Assembly (NCBI GenBank): GCA_030544215.1
Contig: JARZZO010000004.1
Coordinates: forward strand, 45,745,980-45,809,979
Direction of reading: 5' to 3'
DNA: 64,000 nucleotides
DNA from: Zantedeschia hybrid cultivar
Lineage: Eukaryota > Streptophyta > Magnoliopsida > Alismatales > Araceae
Shown: positions 22,986 through 34,220 of the stretch, in pieces
Numbering within the stretch: position 1 is the first letter of the stretch
How the letters are laid out: the number at the start of each line of letters is the position of its first letter
The notes under the pieces: model-generated
Told to the model about the DNA's origin: nothing
The model's input: only the letters and a program-made list of their open reading frames with translations
The model's database searches: none
Made by a program: the position numbers and the translations under genes

Positions 22986-23656
22986 CTAATTAAGGGAGGT
23001 TTTTTTTTTTTTTTAATAACCGAGAAAAAAAAATAGATGGGGGCCCAAAAATGTCATCATCACAGTGGGGAAGTGTTTTGGCTGATGTGGAGAATGTGTT
23101 GGCGTTGGCGGCTTGTCCTCGTGGACTGCCAGAGTCCAACTTGATTAGATGAGGCCAACTACTTATTTAGACAAAATAAATAGAGGAATATTTGCTGCCA
23201 CGCTCCTGAGGTGTTTGTAGTATAACAGCCATCCAATCGGCAAATCTAACTACACATGATCACTGCACTACGCATAAGGGATGCAGCAGATGTTAAATCC
23301 CGTGCACCATCAGACTCACAAATGAGACACAGTTGCAGTGTACTGCTCCCTGCTCACTACCTAACTAGATGGATAAATAGGGAAATACTTACCAGCAATG
23401 CCCCAGTACAATCACCGTTCAATAGAAAGATCCAATGCCATATGGTCCTGTCACCATGGGTGTTAAATCCAATGCGCCGTCGGATTGGACATACTTATAT
23501 AGTTGTACTGCAATGTTCCGGGGCCTTTGCAGCTAATTTCTCAAATAAGATGCTTGAGATCTACATTCTTATTGGTCTTCTAAGTGAAGCATGAATTTTA
23601 GAAACACAACCAACAAAAAAGAAGCCTCCTATAATCGTTAACATATAAATTGTTAG
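22986..23656. other. No gene recognised
   Basis: CACTA interior between the LINE remnant and the last CACTA gene. GTTAAATCCCGTGCACCATC near 23292 and GTTAAATCCAATGCGCCGTC near 23461 are related, suggesting an old small duplication or MITE. No coding sequence. Confidence 0.45.
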
Positions 23657-23742
23657 ATATGGGAGGAGAAGAAGTTGGAAATGGCATAGTTATGAGTGAA
23701 GAAAAAGATAAAGTTGTGATGGAAAAAGTTTTAGGTGATACT

Positions 23743-25055
23743 TGTAGGTGCTTAGAATGACCGTGTGATTAATATGAAATATCTATGTTGTTTAGTGTAA
23801 ACTAACCTATTAAAAACATCAACTAAAGTGCAGTGATCGCCAAAAACTTTTAACTAAAAAGTTTCAAAAGAGATATGATCGCCTACCTTTCAAACGCGGA
23901 AGATTGAGTCCTTGGTTCCCCTTCCTCAGCCGGCTGAAGAAAGAGAGCCCTTTCTTTGCTTTTTGTTCTTGCTGTGGAATTTGAGGTTGAGGATCGTCCA
24001 GAAGTGGTGATTGATTTCCTCTTTTGAATCTCTTGTTGTTGTTGAGTACAGCAGAGACAGAAACAGAATAAAGAAGAATGATGATGAGAATTTAAGTAGA
24101 AGCAATATCTGAACTAATCATGATGTTAAGCATATCTAAAACAGCAAACTTACTTTTTTAAAATGGCTTTGAAACCCCTTAGATCAAGTAGGTTTTTGAA
24201 AGATTATGCTGTGGTGTGTGTTTGCATGAAGTGAATATGAAGAATGAAACTAATGAAGATGAAAAATGCTAATGCAGTAATGAAAAACTTATGCCCAGTC
24301 GGTTGAAGCCTTGAAAGGATGAAGATCTTGAAAGGGACGCCGACTTCTGGGAATGGCAGCGCTCCGGCATTACGACGTTGCTTCGATCTTCAACTCGCTA
24401 TAACGCTATGGCTCGACTCAACTCAATTCTCTTCTCTTTTCTTTTTTTCTTCAACATGCAGGGTATTTATAGGCATTTCTTGCGTTCGAGATTAACATTA
24501 GAAAACTCCGAATTTATCCATCTTAACCGATAGATAAATACTGATTAATTCATCTTTATCTGTAATTATCTAAAATGCGTCCACCTTGGATGACGCCTTT
24601 CAGATTAATTAAGATAAGGATAAATATCCGGGAAAACTTATCTTTATCTTTATTAGGTAAAACGCGTCCACCTATGTAGACGTCTTTTAGACTAATTAAG
24701 ATAAGGATAAACATCCGGAGGGGAAGTTAAAATCACTTAGGAAACTTAAAACGCGTCGACATTACCAGACGCCTTTTAGTTAATTAATTAATTAATTAAA
24801 ATTCAAATTTAAACGTTAAAATAAGAATAAAGTCTAAATGGCGTCCACTTGGGTCGACGTCTTTTAGAATTCTTCATATTTTAACTCAAATTTGAGCTAA
24901 AATCAATTCAATTGATTAACTTAAACATGTCTGTTAAACTCGACACTTAAAAAGATTAATAAAAATTAATTAATGATTAATTATCAGACCATTCTGAGGC
25001 ATTATTATATGATATGAAATTTACTCGAAATGATGTCAAAATTAGCGTGTCTACA
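23743..25055 (-). repeat. 3' LTR of the Tat element
   Basis: Collinear with 36475-37794 apart from small indels. On the minus strand CTATAAATACC near 24463-24472 is a TATA box. Four GCGTC/GACGC palindromic modules lie at about 24571, 24655, 24746 and 24831. Confidence 0.92.
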
Positions 25056-27497
25056 GCTGCCTCACCTTGGCATCGTCTTTACAAGGGAGTGAAATGGAAT
25101 GGAATGTACTGAAAAGGTGATGCCAAGGTGTGATGAGACACGCTCTTAACATCACATGATTGGAATTTTTCTCAAAATCATCAATGAAGATAGTTCAAGA
25201 AAATCAATGGAATTAATCCTGTCTGGATGAGGTAGACAAGGAAATAAAATAAGGTCGATCAACCTCCTCGGAGTGGGAAGTACCCCAGGTCGTAGACACT
25301 GCAGGTTTCATCATGGGGAGCGTTTGCCAGCCAATGTGGACGTGCTACAACCATGATGGATCTTAAAAGAAAACAAGAATATTGGATAAAGAATCCAATC
25401 AAGGATAGAATTCCAAGGATATCTTTAAGCGAACCTCAAAGATAATCAAGATACTCAATTCGGAATGGAATATTTCATATCATGTTGAGATTATTTGTTA
25501 ATGGTCTGAAACTTAATCAGTAATTAATTCTTATCATAATGATTTCAAAGTCCTACATGATGCATGCTGGGCTAAAAGAAAAATATAAAGTCAAATAAAA
25601 TATAAATTAATCAAGGATAATATTGTTAAATTGTTATTAATGAGTCAAGATACCAATTCTTGTAATTCAGTGCTAAGCCGTAGCTCGTTTATCCACGCAC
25701 CGTTTCACAAAAACGGAACCATCGTCCCCACTAATTAACAATCCAACGGCCTATCCGTGCGATTAAGAATCCTCTGGAATTATCACTGTTTTTGTTGTAG
25801 GGGAACTCAAATTCCAGTTCATCAAAACCACAAGGTCCTTGATACACTCTAATAAATATTTAACATATAGTAATGCGAATGCTTTACATAAAAGAGTAAA
25901 AGGATAGAAATAACCGTCTTTTTAGTCACGGTCGGGACTTCTTGACTCCCACAATGGGATTTTCTTGATATTTCCAGCTTTACTTGGGCTTTCTTGAATT
26001 TTCTGCAATCAAAATTATTAGTAATTCCAAACAAATATTCAACTTAAACATTAAAATCACAGGATTTCGGGAAAATAACAGAATTGCTAAAACGCGTCGT
26101 GTCGAGCAGACGCCATTTAACTTTGAAACGCGTCAGTTACCCTAGACGCCTTTTACTCACAGAAACAGGTTTCTGGTTGTTCCCTACCCGAATTCCAACT
26201 CTCTTCAGGCCTTGCGTCCTGTATATGACTTGAACAAACAGGTTAAGCATCTATTCAGGCTTAGCCCCTTGCCTGGTTAAGTAACCGACTACTTGATCCT
26301 ATCCTTGGTAGAAGGGTCAAGGGGCATAGCCTTTATTAACAAAGGTAATGAGAATAATCAGACTTAAGCAAAATGCAACATGCAAGCAAACAGATGCTCA
26401 CTGAAAATAAAAGGGATGAAACACATTAAATGCCACAAGCAAATGCTAATTGAAATATTTTTGTGGTTTTGAAATATTCATTTTGTTTGGGTTTTTGAAA
26501 TATATGCCTTTTTTTTTAGATTTTGACAAATGTACATTTTTTTTGAATTTTTGAAATATGTACTTTTTTTTTGAATTTTGACTATGCAATTTTTTTTTTG
26601 AATTTTGACATATGTTTTTTTTTTGAATTTTGACATATACATTTTTTTTTGAATTTTGACATATACATTTTTTTTTTGAATTTTGACATATGCAATTTTT
26701 TTTGAATTTTTGACATATACACATTTTTTTTTGAATTTTTGACTAAAAGACCAGTATGGTACATAGATCAAAAGATCATATTCATTTATTAACTTAATTT
26801 CCAAATTGTTCTTTAACAACTTAACTTAAAACCCATCGTGCTTGAACTTGTGTTTCCATTCGTGATCCCATTTAATGATTTGACCCTTAGTCAATCTAAG
26901 CCATTCTTTAAGCTTGAAGTACACCTCTTTAGAAAGAAAAGAAGAATAGATTTAGAAAGCCCATGAGAAGGTTCCGGAGACCTAAAAAGATGTTCCTTTC
27001 CAACCCTAATATCTGTTGGGGTTCGGTCATTTTCTTTCCGGGGTATTTATCGACCTTGCGTTCCCTTTTGTTTCATTTCATGGCCTTGATGTAACGTTTG
27101 TAGTGTATTGGCCTTTTGATTTGACATTTGGCTTTTTGCCTTGCTTTTGCTTTTCTATCCTTTTCTTTTTTTTTCGGGACGGATCTCCCCCATTTTTTTA
27201 TGACGGCCTCCTACTAAGATGGCGGGTAATCTTGGTAGTCTATTCTAAGTCTCGTTCCGACATCATGGGCCGAGTGTAAAACAGAATTTTACTTAAAAGG
27301 AATGATTTGTACTTTACACTCTTAGTCAAGCTTTTGATATTCTTTAGGACTTGGCATCTCTTGTTACTCACGAATCAAACGTGTCAGTGTGTGCGGTAAT
27401 GGGTTTGAAGTTAAATTATTCAGACTAACAAAGAAATTTGAGTTTATAAATTTTATGATTCCTCTGGTCTTTGTACCATACTGATCGACTCTTTAAC
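25056..27497 (-). other. Tat 3' untranslated region
   Basis: About 2.4 kb after the integrase stop without a coding domain. It holds two further GCGTC/GACGC modules (26088-26155), a T-rich minisatellite (26478-26745) and, beside the LTR, CCTTGGCATC near 25067 with an inverted relative, GATGCCAAGG, near 25119. Confidence 0.7.
26478..26745. repeat. T-rich minisatellite, about ten units of about 26 bp
   Basis: Units combine a run of 8-10 T, GAATTTTGAC (or GAATTTTTGA) and ATATACA or a variant. Lysine-rich repetitive reading frames on the minus strand come from this array and are not genes. Confidence 0.88.
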
Positions 27498-29390
27498 CTA
27501 AGGGTAGTATTTCTTAAGATGTAAACCATTCCAGGGATGATTTAGCTCTTCTCCTTCTGCATTAACAAGACGATAAGCATTATCAGGATAAGCATGCGAT
27601 ACAACATAAGGTCCTTCCCAGTTGGGTTGGAGCTTAGAACGCGGATCACCAGGTTTTACAAAAATTCTTTTAACAACCATTTCACCGACTTTGAACTTTC
27701 GTTCAATGACTTTCTTTTGATAAAAACGTGCTAATCTGTTTTGATAAACTTTTGCATGATTAGCAGCTGACCATCTTTTCTCGTCTAAAAGTTCCAATTG
27801 AGCAAGGAGTGCTGAACGATGTTCACCAATGGAAAATTCTTTGTTCAATTGTACTCTTAATGACGGTATAAGGATCTCATATGGAACTACCGCCTCCATT
27901 CCAAATGTTAAGGAATAAGGAGTTTGCCCAGTAGGCGTGCGGATTGAAGTTCGGTAGGCCCATAGAGCCTCAACCAATTTCTCTGGCCAATCTGCGAATT
28001 TGTTAGATTTACACGTCTTTTTGATAATTTTTATCAAAGTCTTATTAGTTGCCTCTGCTTGGCCATTGCCTTGCGGATAATAAGGAGATGAATGATGCAA
28101 TGCAATTTTATACCTGTTGCAGAGGTCCTTCAATTCCTGCGACACGAACTGCGGTCCGTTGTCGGTGACGATGGTACTTGGAATTCCGAATCTTGTGATG
28201 ATGTTCTTCATGATGAATTTGCAGACGGTTGATGCTTTAATCTCCACGTACGCTTCAGCTTCTGCCCACTTGGTGAAGTATTCCGTTGCCGTGAGAATGA
28301 AAGATTTTTGCTTGATGCCGGAATCTGGGTTACCAAGAGGTCTAATAATGTCGAAAGCCCACATGGAGAAAGGCCATGGGGAAGAAACAGGATGGAGTGA
28401 AGATGCAGGAGAATGAATTTTGTCGGCGTGAAGTTGACACTTAGCACACCTACGGACATATCCTACACAATCTTCTTCCATAGTTAGCCAATAAAATCCT
28501 TGTCTAAGGATCTTCTTTGCTAGCATCTGTCCATTGACATGGCCACCACAAACTCCACTATGAGCTCCTTCCATAACCTTCCAAAGCTCATCCTCGTCTA
28601 AACATCTCAGAAGAACTCTATCAAAACCTCTTTTGTACAATGCTCCCCCAACTAGGGTGTATCGTTGAGCAACTCTCCTGATAGCTCTTTTTTCGTCAGT
28701 TGTAGCTTCCTCAGGATACGATTGATCTTCACAATATTTTGCAATTTCATAATACCATGGCTTCTGTTCCTCATCCATCTCTTCTAACAGCTCCATCAAC
28801 ATGATTTCTCTTTTCTCCACAATACTTCCATCTTTGAATTTCTTCAGCAACTTCTCCTTAGTTCTAAGAAATGAAGGATCTTTCACGGCAGGTGAAAGAC
28901 GCCTATGAACTATGATTGATTCAGATTGCTTGCTGATAGGAAAATCAAGGGAAGATGCAAGTGAAGCTAGAGCGTCAGCTAAGATGTTTTGATTTCTAGG
29001 GACATGGACAAAGATCAATTTTGTGAAAAGCTTTGAGTATGCAGAAGTAAGTTCTTGATATGGCTTGAGCTTGGGATCAAGAGTTCGATACTTGGTCAGT
29101 ACTTGGCGAAGAATTAATTGGCTATCACCTACAATCCTGAGTTTGGTGGCACCATGGAAATGAGCAGCCTCGAGACCAGCAAGAAGTGCCTCGTATTCAG
29201 CTATGTTATTGGTGACTGGAAAATCAAGCTAAAAGGCTTGTGGAATGGTGACACCTTCAGGTGATAACAGAACGATTCCGATACCCTTTCCATGAGAATT
29301 CAGAGCTCCATCAAAATGCAGAGTCCACATATCATCTCTGATTTGATTTACGGACATCAGTTCCTCATCCGGAAACTCTGATCGTACTGG
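27498..29390 (-). pseudogene. Tat archaeal-type RNase H and integrase
   Basis: One minus-strand frame runs from about 29390 to the stop near 27498. The RNase H part (29360-28960) shows MWTLHFDGALNSHGKGIG, NNIAEYEALLAGLEA, VGDSQLIL and NILADALASLA, the D-E-D pattern of the second, archaeal-type RNase H in Tat elements. A TAG at 29229-29231 interrupts it. Integrase follows, open from 29018: zinc finger with GGHVNG and CAKCQ, catalytic Asp in AFDII and VTDNGPQF, Glu in GNGQAEATNKT, and a GPY module (NWEGPYVV). The frame differs from that of the RT because of a deletion junction at about 29390. Confidence 0.88.
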
Positions 29391-29391
29391 A

Positions 29392-30900
29392 TCAAATCGA
29401 ATTTGACTTATCGTCCCAATTGAATTTGACTCCTAGCTTGGTAAGTTCGTAGAACGGCTTACACCTTTGTGAGTGCTGGGAGACAAAACGGCGAATAAAT
29501 TGTAACCTCCCGATTAATCCTCTCAATTCTTTCAAGTTTTTGGGAGGTGGCATTTCTCTGATAGCCTTCGCCTTATTGGGATCGATCTCAATTCCCCGTT
29601 TGCTGACAATGAATCCAAGCAATTTTCCTGAAGATACCCCGAATACACATTTCTTGGGGTTCATCTTCAACTGATATTCTCTCGATCTCTCTAATACCCT
29701 CGCCAAAACTTTGGCATGCTCAGCCTTCGTTTTAGACTTAACCAATAAGTCATCCACATACACTTCCAAATCTACATGCATCATGTCATGAAATATTGCC
29801 ATCATAGCCCTTTGATAAGTGGCTCCAGCGTTCTTCAATCCAAATGGCATGACAACATAACAATATGTTCCCCAAGGTGTAGTGAATGAAGTCTTCTCTT
29901 GATCCTCTTCTGCCAGCTTAATCTGGTTGTATCCTGAAAATCCATCCATAAACGATAACGTCTCATAGCCAGCAGTGTTATCGATGAGTACATCAATATG
30001 AGGCAATGGAAAATCATCTTTAGGACACGCCCGGTTCAGATCGCGGAAGTCAATGCAAATTCTGACCTTCCCGTCCTTTTTCATAACCGGGACTATGTTG
30101 GCCACCCATTGTGGATAAAGGACAACTCTAATGAATTTGGCTTTGTGTAATTTGTCGACCTCTTCCTTCATCTTTAAAGCCATTTGTGGGTGGAATCGCC
30201 TTAATTTCTGCTTGACCGGACTAACTCCATCTTTTAAGGTTAACCTGTGTTCAACTAAAGATGAGTCTAACCCCGGCATATCCTCATAACTCCAGGCGAA
30301 AGTGTCCTTATAATCCTTAAGCACTTGTACCATTGCCTTCTCATCCTCTGTAGAAAGATTTTTACTGACGAGGACAACCTTAGGTTCGTCTTCAGTCCCT
30401 AAGTTTATTTCTTTGGTGGGCTCTTCTACGGCAGCTGAGGGTTCATCAAATCTTTTCACTCCACTGGCATACGCCTCAGCCGCGTCCTCATCATCTTCCT
30501 CATCTTCAACAATGGGGTCCTTTTTATGCACTAACTCATATACCCCATACCCATCATTGACTGACTCATCATCTGTACAATCTTCTGGCATCTGAATTGG
30601 ATCTTCTAACAACTGGGGGATTAAAGAGCAAAAGGAACATTTATCAGCCAAATCCTGGAGGTATCTTTCTGGAATTTGCCTACCCTTAGGCTTCCTAGAC
30701 TTCCTAACCTGACTAACCTGCCTAAAACTAGACTCCCTAACTTCACTAAACTGCCTATCATAACCTAATGAAGATGAAGCAGGATGAAAATCCTGGGATA
30801 CAGGTGGAAACACATGGGAATCCTCCCGTGGGGAGGGACAGAGTAGATCTAGGAGAGAATCTTGACCGACGGACCCGCGCGATGGGGTGTAATCGGACAA
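29392..30900 (-). CDS. Tat reverse transcriptase
   Basis: A 502-codon open frame. After an acidic linker with no recognised domain (residues 1-180), RT motifs follow in order: ICIDFRDLNRACPKDDFPLP, GYNQIKLAEED, MPFGLKNAGATYQ, catalytic YVDD (LEVYVDDLLVKS), KKCVFGV and LLGFIVS. The frame stops just after GVKFNWDD, where the connection to the normal gypsy RNase H should begin; that domain is absent. The start overlaps the end of the protease frame in another frame. In Ogre-like elements this boundary holds an intron, so splicing, not a mutation, may join them. Confidence 0.88.
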   Translation of the reverse strand: MSDYTPSRGSVGQDSLLDLLCPSPREDSHVFPPVSQDFHPASSSLGYDRQFSEVRESSFRQVSQVRKSRKPKGRQIPERYLQDLADKCSFCSLIPQLLEDPIQMPEDCTDDESVNDGYGVYELVHKKDPIVEDEEDDEDAAEAYASGVKRFDEPSAAVEEPTKEINLGTEDEPKVVLVSKNLSTEDEKAMVQVLKDYKDTFAWSYEDMPGLDSSLVEHRLTLKDGVSPVKQKLRRFHPQMALKMKEEVDKLHKAKFIRVVLYPQWVANIVPVMKKDGKVRICIDFRDLNRACPKDDFPLPHIDVLIDNTAGYETLSFMDGFSGYNQIKLAEEDQEKTSFTTPWGTYCYVVMPFGLKNAGATYQRAMMAIFHDMMHVDLEVYVDDLLVKSKTKAEHAKVLARVLERSREYQLKMNPKKCVFGVSSGKLLGFIVSKRGIEIDPNKAKAIREMPPPKNLKELRGLIGRLQFIRRFVSQHSQRCKPFYELTKLGVKFNWDDKSNSI

Positions 30901-32441
30901 GTAAGATGTTTCCTCGATAATGATTTGGGAAGAATTTGTTGTAAAATTAGCGTTTTTTTTTTGATATCGGAGGAATTATACATAAAGCAGGAGTGAATAC
31001 AAATGGAAGGGGAATCAGACGGAGGAAGCGGCACCAAGGCCAGGGGATTAGGGGGATCATATAGCAATATGTCCCAGATCAGATCATACATCCTCTCTAG
31101 GTCAAGAGGAGGTTGTGGAATAAGGTCCCGAGGGGACAGAGTTATCATAATGGGCAGAGCCCGTGAAATATCTTCAATTATGACCCGCGACCAAGTCGGG
31201 GTCAAGAGTAGTATACGAAAAAGAATATGGAGCATGAAGACATGTGAAGGATATGTCCCCCTCCAGAGCAGATCTATTGTATAACCAGCTTCATAGGGGT
31301 CATCTGGCTCCCCTTCATCAGTTTGTTCGGACAGCAGTATCCGCTTGTCAAAGATTGCGCCAGGGCTCTCAATTAGCTCGTCAATCTGCGGTGGCCACTT
31401 GGGTTCTGCAGGATCCAGAAATAGTCTGTTCAGTGCTATGTATAGGTCCCTCAGGTCGAACCATCTGTACCATTCACATTCGGGATCATGGAATTTCCTC
31501 CTTTTCATAGGCCGCAGAGCCTCCAAGGATTGGTACGTAAGTAATTCGGAACAATGTCTGGCCAAGTCCCTCCCATATATGTCATGGAAGTCAAAACATG
31601 AAGTAATGACCACCGTGTTGCCGTGACTAAGTATGGGCCCTTTCACAAAATGTGTATATAGAGTCCATATTAAGGGATTTCGGCCTTCTTTAAGTGGTGT
31701 GGACATTGTTTCCAAGATTTCTTGACCATCTTCTTGCTGAACCCTGTCTTGCTTTAGTTTCCTCGGCCTATAGCCCAGACCGCTTCCAGGTACTGCCCGA
31801 TGATCTTTAACAGGAGTGGTCCTGCCTTGCAACTGTGTGCCCAGACCTTTCCCAGGCTCGTAGCCGTTCTTCATCATAATCCTCCATCCTGGGGTACTCA
31901 TGCACTTCCCCTTTTTGATAGCATTTAATGGGTATGGAGAAATGGTAGCGGCTTTCAAAGGATCAGCCACTGGACGGTAGACCTGTAATACCGACAGAAA
32001 AGGTTGTCGGCCAGGTAAAACAGCAGATTTAATATTCAAGGTATGAGCAGCAGCAAGGATCGGCATGCTCGTCACTTTAATAATTCGTCCTTTATAAGGG
32101 AATTTGAGGCATTGGTGATTCGTAGAAGGAATCGCCTCAAGAGTTTTGATATAAGGACGTCCCAGAATGGCATTTATGGAAGGGTCGATTTCTAGAATAT
32201 GAAATTCGACTTCTGCATGACTTACTGGACCTAGCTCCACTTTTAAATAAACCATTCCCAGAGGGGAACGGGTAGAATTGTCATATGCCGTAACTGAGAT
32301 GGGGCTAGGCAGCCATTTCTCCTTGGGCACACCGCATAGCTCCAGGGTCTTCGGAGGTAAAACGTTAATTGAAGCCCCTGTATCAACCAGGCATGCATCC
32401 ACGGCCTTTTTGCAGATATTGACCGTGATGCTCAGAGCCAT
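30849..32441 (-). CDS. Tat aspartic protease with G-patch-like segment
   Basis: A 530-codon frame. Catalytic DTGA lies in ACLVDTGASINVLPP near residues 15-30, with ILGRPY near residue 93 closing the protease. Around residues 180-205 GWRIMMKNGYEPGKGLG and GSGLGYRP form a G-patch-like region known from Tat-type polyproteins. The last 75 residues look non-coding and may lie in an Ogre-type intron that ends before the RT frame. Upstream the same frame continues past TAG 32502-32504 into the gag frame. Confidence 0.82.
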   Translation of the reverse strand: MALSITVNICKKAVDACLVDTGASINVLPPKTLELCGVPKEKWLPSPISVTAYDNSTRSPLGMVYLKVELGPVSHAEVEFHILEIDPSINAILGRPYIKTLEAIPSTNHQCLKFPYKGRIIKVTSMPILAAAHTLNIKSAVLPGRQPFLSVLQVYRPVADPLKAATISPYPLNAIKKGKCMSTPGWRIMMKNGYEPGKGLGTQLQGRTTPVKDHRAVPGSGLGYRPRKLKQDRVQQEDGQEILETMSTPLKEGRNPLIWTLYTHFVKGPILSHGNTVVITSCFDFHDIYGRDLARHCSELLTYQSLEALRPMKRRKFHDPECEWYRWFDLRDLYIALNRLFLDPAEPKWPPQIDELIESPGAIFDKRILLSEQTDEGEPDDPYEAGYTIDLLWRGTYPSHVFMLHILFRILLLTPTWSRVIIEDISRALPIMITLSPRDLIPQPPLDLERMYDLIWDILLYDPPNPLALVPLPPSDSPSICIHSCFMYNSSDIKKKTLILQQILPKSLSRKHLTCPITPHRAGPSVKILS

Positions 32442-32501
32442 GCTTCTAGCGGCTGGCGGTGCTAGTTCCGATGTGTGGAATGTAATTGAGGGCTGATCCC
32501 C

Positions 32502-34220
32502 CTAAGGAACTAGTAGTGCTGCAATTTTCTCTACCGGCACGTCTTCGTTGACCATCACCTTCTGTAGGTATTCCATTAAAGCTTCTTGGTGAATCTTGGA
32601 CCTTTTAATTAATTCAAGTACAGTGATCCGTGCCGGCGTTCTGTCCAGATGTTTCAACAAGTCGTATTGAGTGCCTGGTGCACTCTCTTCATTATGGGCT
32701 TCCTCAGTTGGCTGTGATGGGCCGTCTCGGACTGTGGACTGAGGAAAGACCTTGTTGAAAATCCTTCCACTCCGGAGCGCATGTTCCTCGACCGTGGAGG
32801 ATCCGGGTGACACCTTGAGTACCGCAGAATCGGGTGGCGTAAGCGGTGCGGAGGGTTGATGCGTAGGTGGTGGCGTTGGGTTAGGTGGTGATGGCGCGGT
32901 GCGGATTAAAGGCCTAGAGGGTTGGATAGTAGATGGGTAAGTGGTTGGCGAAGTGGGGAATGGTACGCGTAATAGCGGTCTGGATGGTTGGGGCATATCT
33001 GGGTAGGTGGTAGCGGTAATGGGTGAAGTAGGAAATGGTACGCGTAATAATGGCCTAGATGGTAAAAGGGGCGCGTTATTGGTTTGCGGTGGGGTATATG
33101 ATGGAGGCGTAGGAGTGCGGGGTGCAATGGGTCTAAGGAAGGTGGGTAGTGGTAGTGGGTTATTGGGTGAGGGCGAGTGATATGTGGGTGTGGGTAGAGG
33201 GGTGATGGTAACGGGTTGTGGTCTGGGTATGTGGATGGTGCGGCGTGGTGGTCGTTCTGCGGTACTTTGGACGTGACCCGTTGAATAAAGAGAGGAAGAG
33301 TCCTCTATCCTCCATTGTTGCCCACGACCAGCCTCAGACTGGCTGTTCGTTAGAATGGGAGCAACCTGGTTCTGGTTCTGGTGCTCCGGGAGTGGATTCT
33401 GCACTATGCCCATGTTGGGTGGTGCTGCTGCTTGTGCCGGTGGTCTTGCTTGCTGCTGCTGCTGCTGTTGCGGTCTCCTCGCCTTCAGGGCTGATATATA
33501 TTTCTTCATTTCCTCCCAGTCTATGCCGCCCTGCTCATTGAGATCATGAATATAATCTCTGAATTGGAAGCAGGTGTCGATGGTATGCCCAGGTTGCCTA
33601 TGGAAGTAGCAATACCTGGACGTATCGGCATTTTGAGGCCAGACGGCCTTTTCCCTTGGCAAAACTAAGGCGTTAGCCGCCATTAAAGCACTGAAGATAT
33701 CGGCCAAGGATTTTGGGAGAGCCGGGTATTCTGCCCTCTTCGGGCCTGGGGGTCTCCTCTGCTGGTTGTAGTCACCAGGAGGAGGGACATTGTGGTACGC
33801 CGGCGGTGCGCGCGTCTGGTACTGTGGTTGTTGCTGGTTCTGATACTGCTGTTGCCGTTGCGGCTGTTGCTGTAGCTGATGCTGGCTCTGATTCTGATTC
33901 GGCTGCTGGGGCCGCTGATACTGTTGTTGGTACTGGGGGTTCTGCTGCTGTCTGTACCCTTGCTGCTGTGGCCTCTGGTACTGCTGCTGACTCCTCACGA
34001 ACTGGGGCGAGTTATTGTTCATGGTACTCACTTGCTCATGAGAGAGCGTGCCCTCAGTAGTCGGACCTATGCTGGAAGAGTTCGGCACTGCAGGCTTCCG
34101 AGGCGGAGGCCTGCTAGGTCTATGAGGATCAAAGACGCTAGAGAATGTAGCGTCCTTGAAAGCATTCTGGCAGTACCGTGCTCTTTCATAGAGCTCTGCC
34201 ATGTTAGTCAAATTGTTCAA
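32502..34220 (-). CDS. Tat gag C-terminal part, Q/P-rich, with zinc-knuckle-like motif
   Basis: A 572-codon frame, the downstream half of gag. Residues 70-145 are Gln-rich (CAG/CAA-rich DNA). CYFHRQPGHTIDTC at about 205-220 is the nucleocapsid-like knuckle typical of Tat elements. A Pro-rich linker follows, then a region leading toward protease. The frame ends at TAG 32502-32504 and reads on into the protease frame, so this is an in-frame stop. A frame change separates it from the upstream gag frame, with a 4-base overlap. Confidence 0.8.
   Translation of the reverse strand: MNNLTNMAELYERARYCQNAFKDATFSSVFDPHRPSRPPPRKPAVPNSSSIGPTTEGTLSHEQVSTMNNNSPQFVRSQQQYQRPQQQGYRQQQNPQYQQQYQRPQQPNQNQSQHQLQQQPQRQQQYQNQQQPQYQTRAPPAYHNVPPPGDYNQQRRPPGPKRAEYPALPKSLADIFSALMAANALVLPREKAVWPQNADTSRYCYFHRQPGHTIDTCFQFRDYIHDLNEQGGIDWEEMKKYISALKARRPQQQQQQQARPPAQAAAPPNMGIVQNPLPEHQNQNQVAPILTNSQSEAGRGQQWRIEDSSSLYSTGHVQSTAERPPRRTIHIPRPQPVTITPLPTPTYHSPSPNNPLPLPTFLRPIAPRTPTPPSYTPPQTNNAPLLPSRPLLRVPFPTSPITATTYPDMPQPSRPLLRVPFPTSPTTYPSTIQPSRPLIRTAPSPPNPTPPPTHQPSAPLTPPDSAVLKVSPGSSTVEEHALRSGRIFNKVFPQSTVRDGPSQPTEEAHNEESAPGTQYDLLKHLDRTPARITVLELIKRSKIHQEALMEYLQKVMVNEDVPVEKIAALLVP

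Noticed and set aside
26446..26819. Lysine-rich repetitive proteins on the minus strand
   Set aside because: Products of a T-rich minisatellite; the repeat gives open frames in three phases.
33713..34060. Plus-strand frames opposite the gag Q-rich region
   Set aside because: They are shadows of the CAG/CAA-rich coding sequence on the minus strand.
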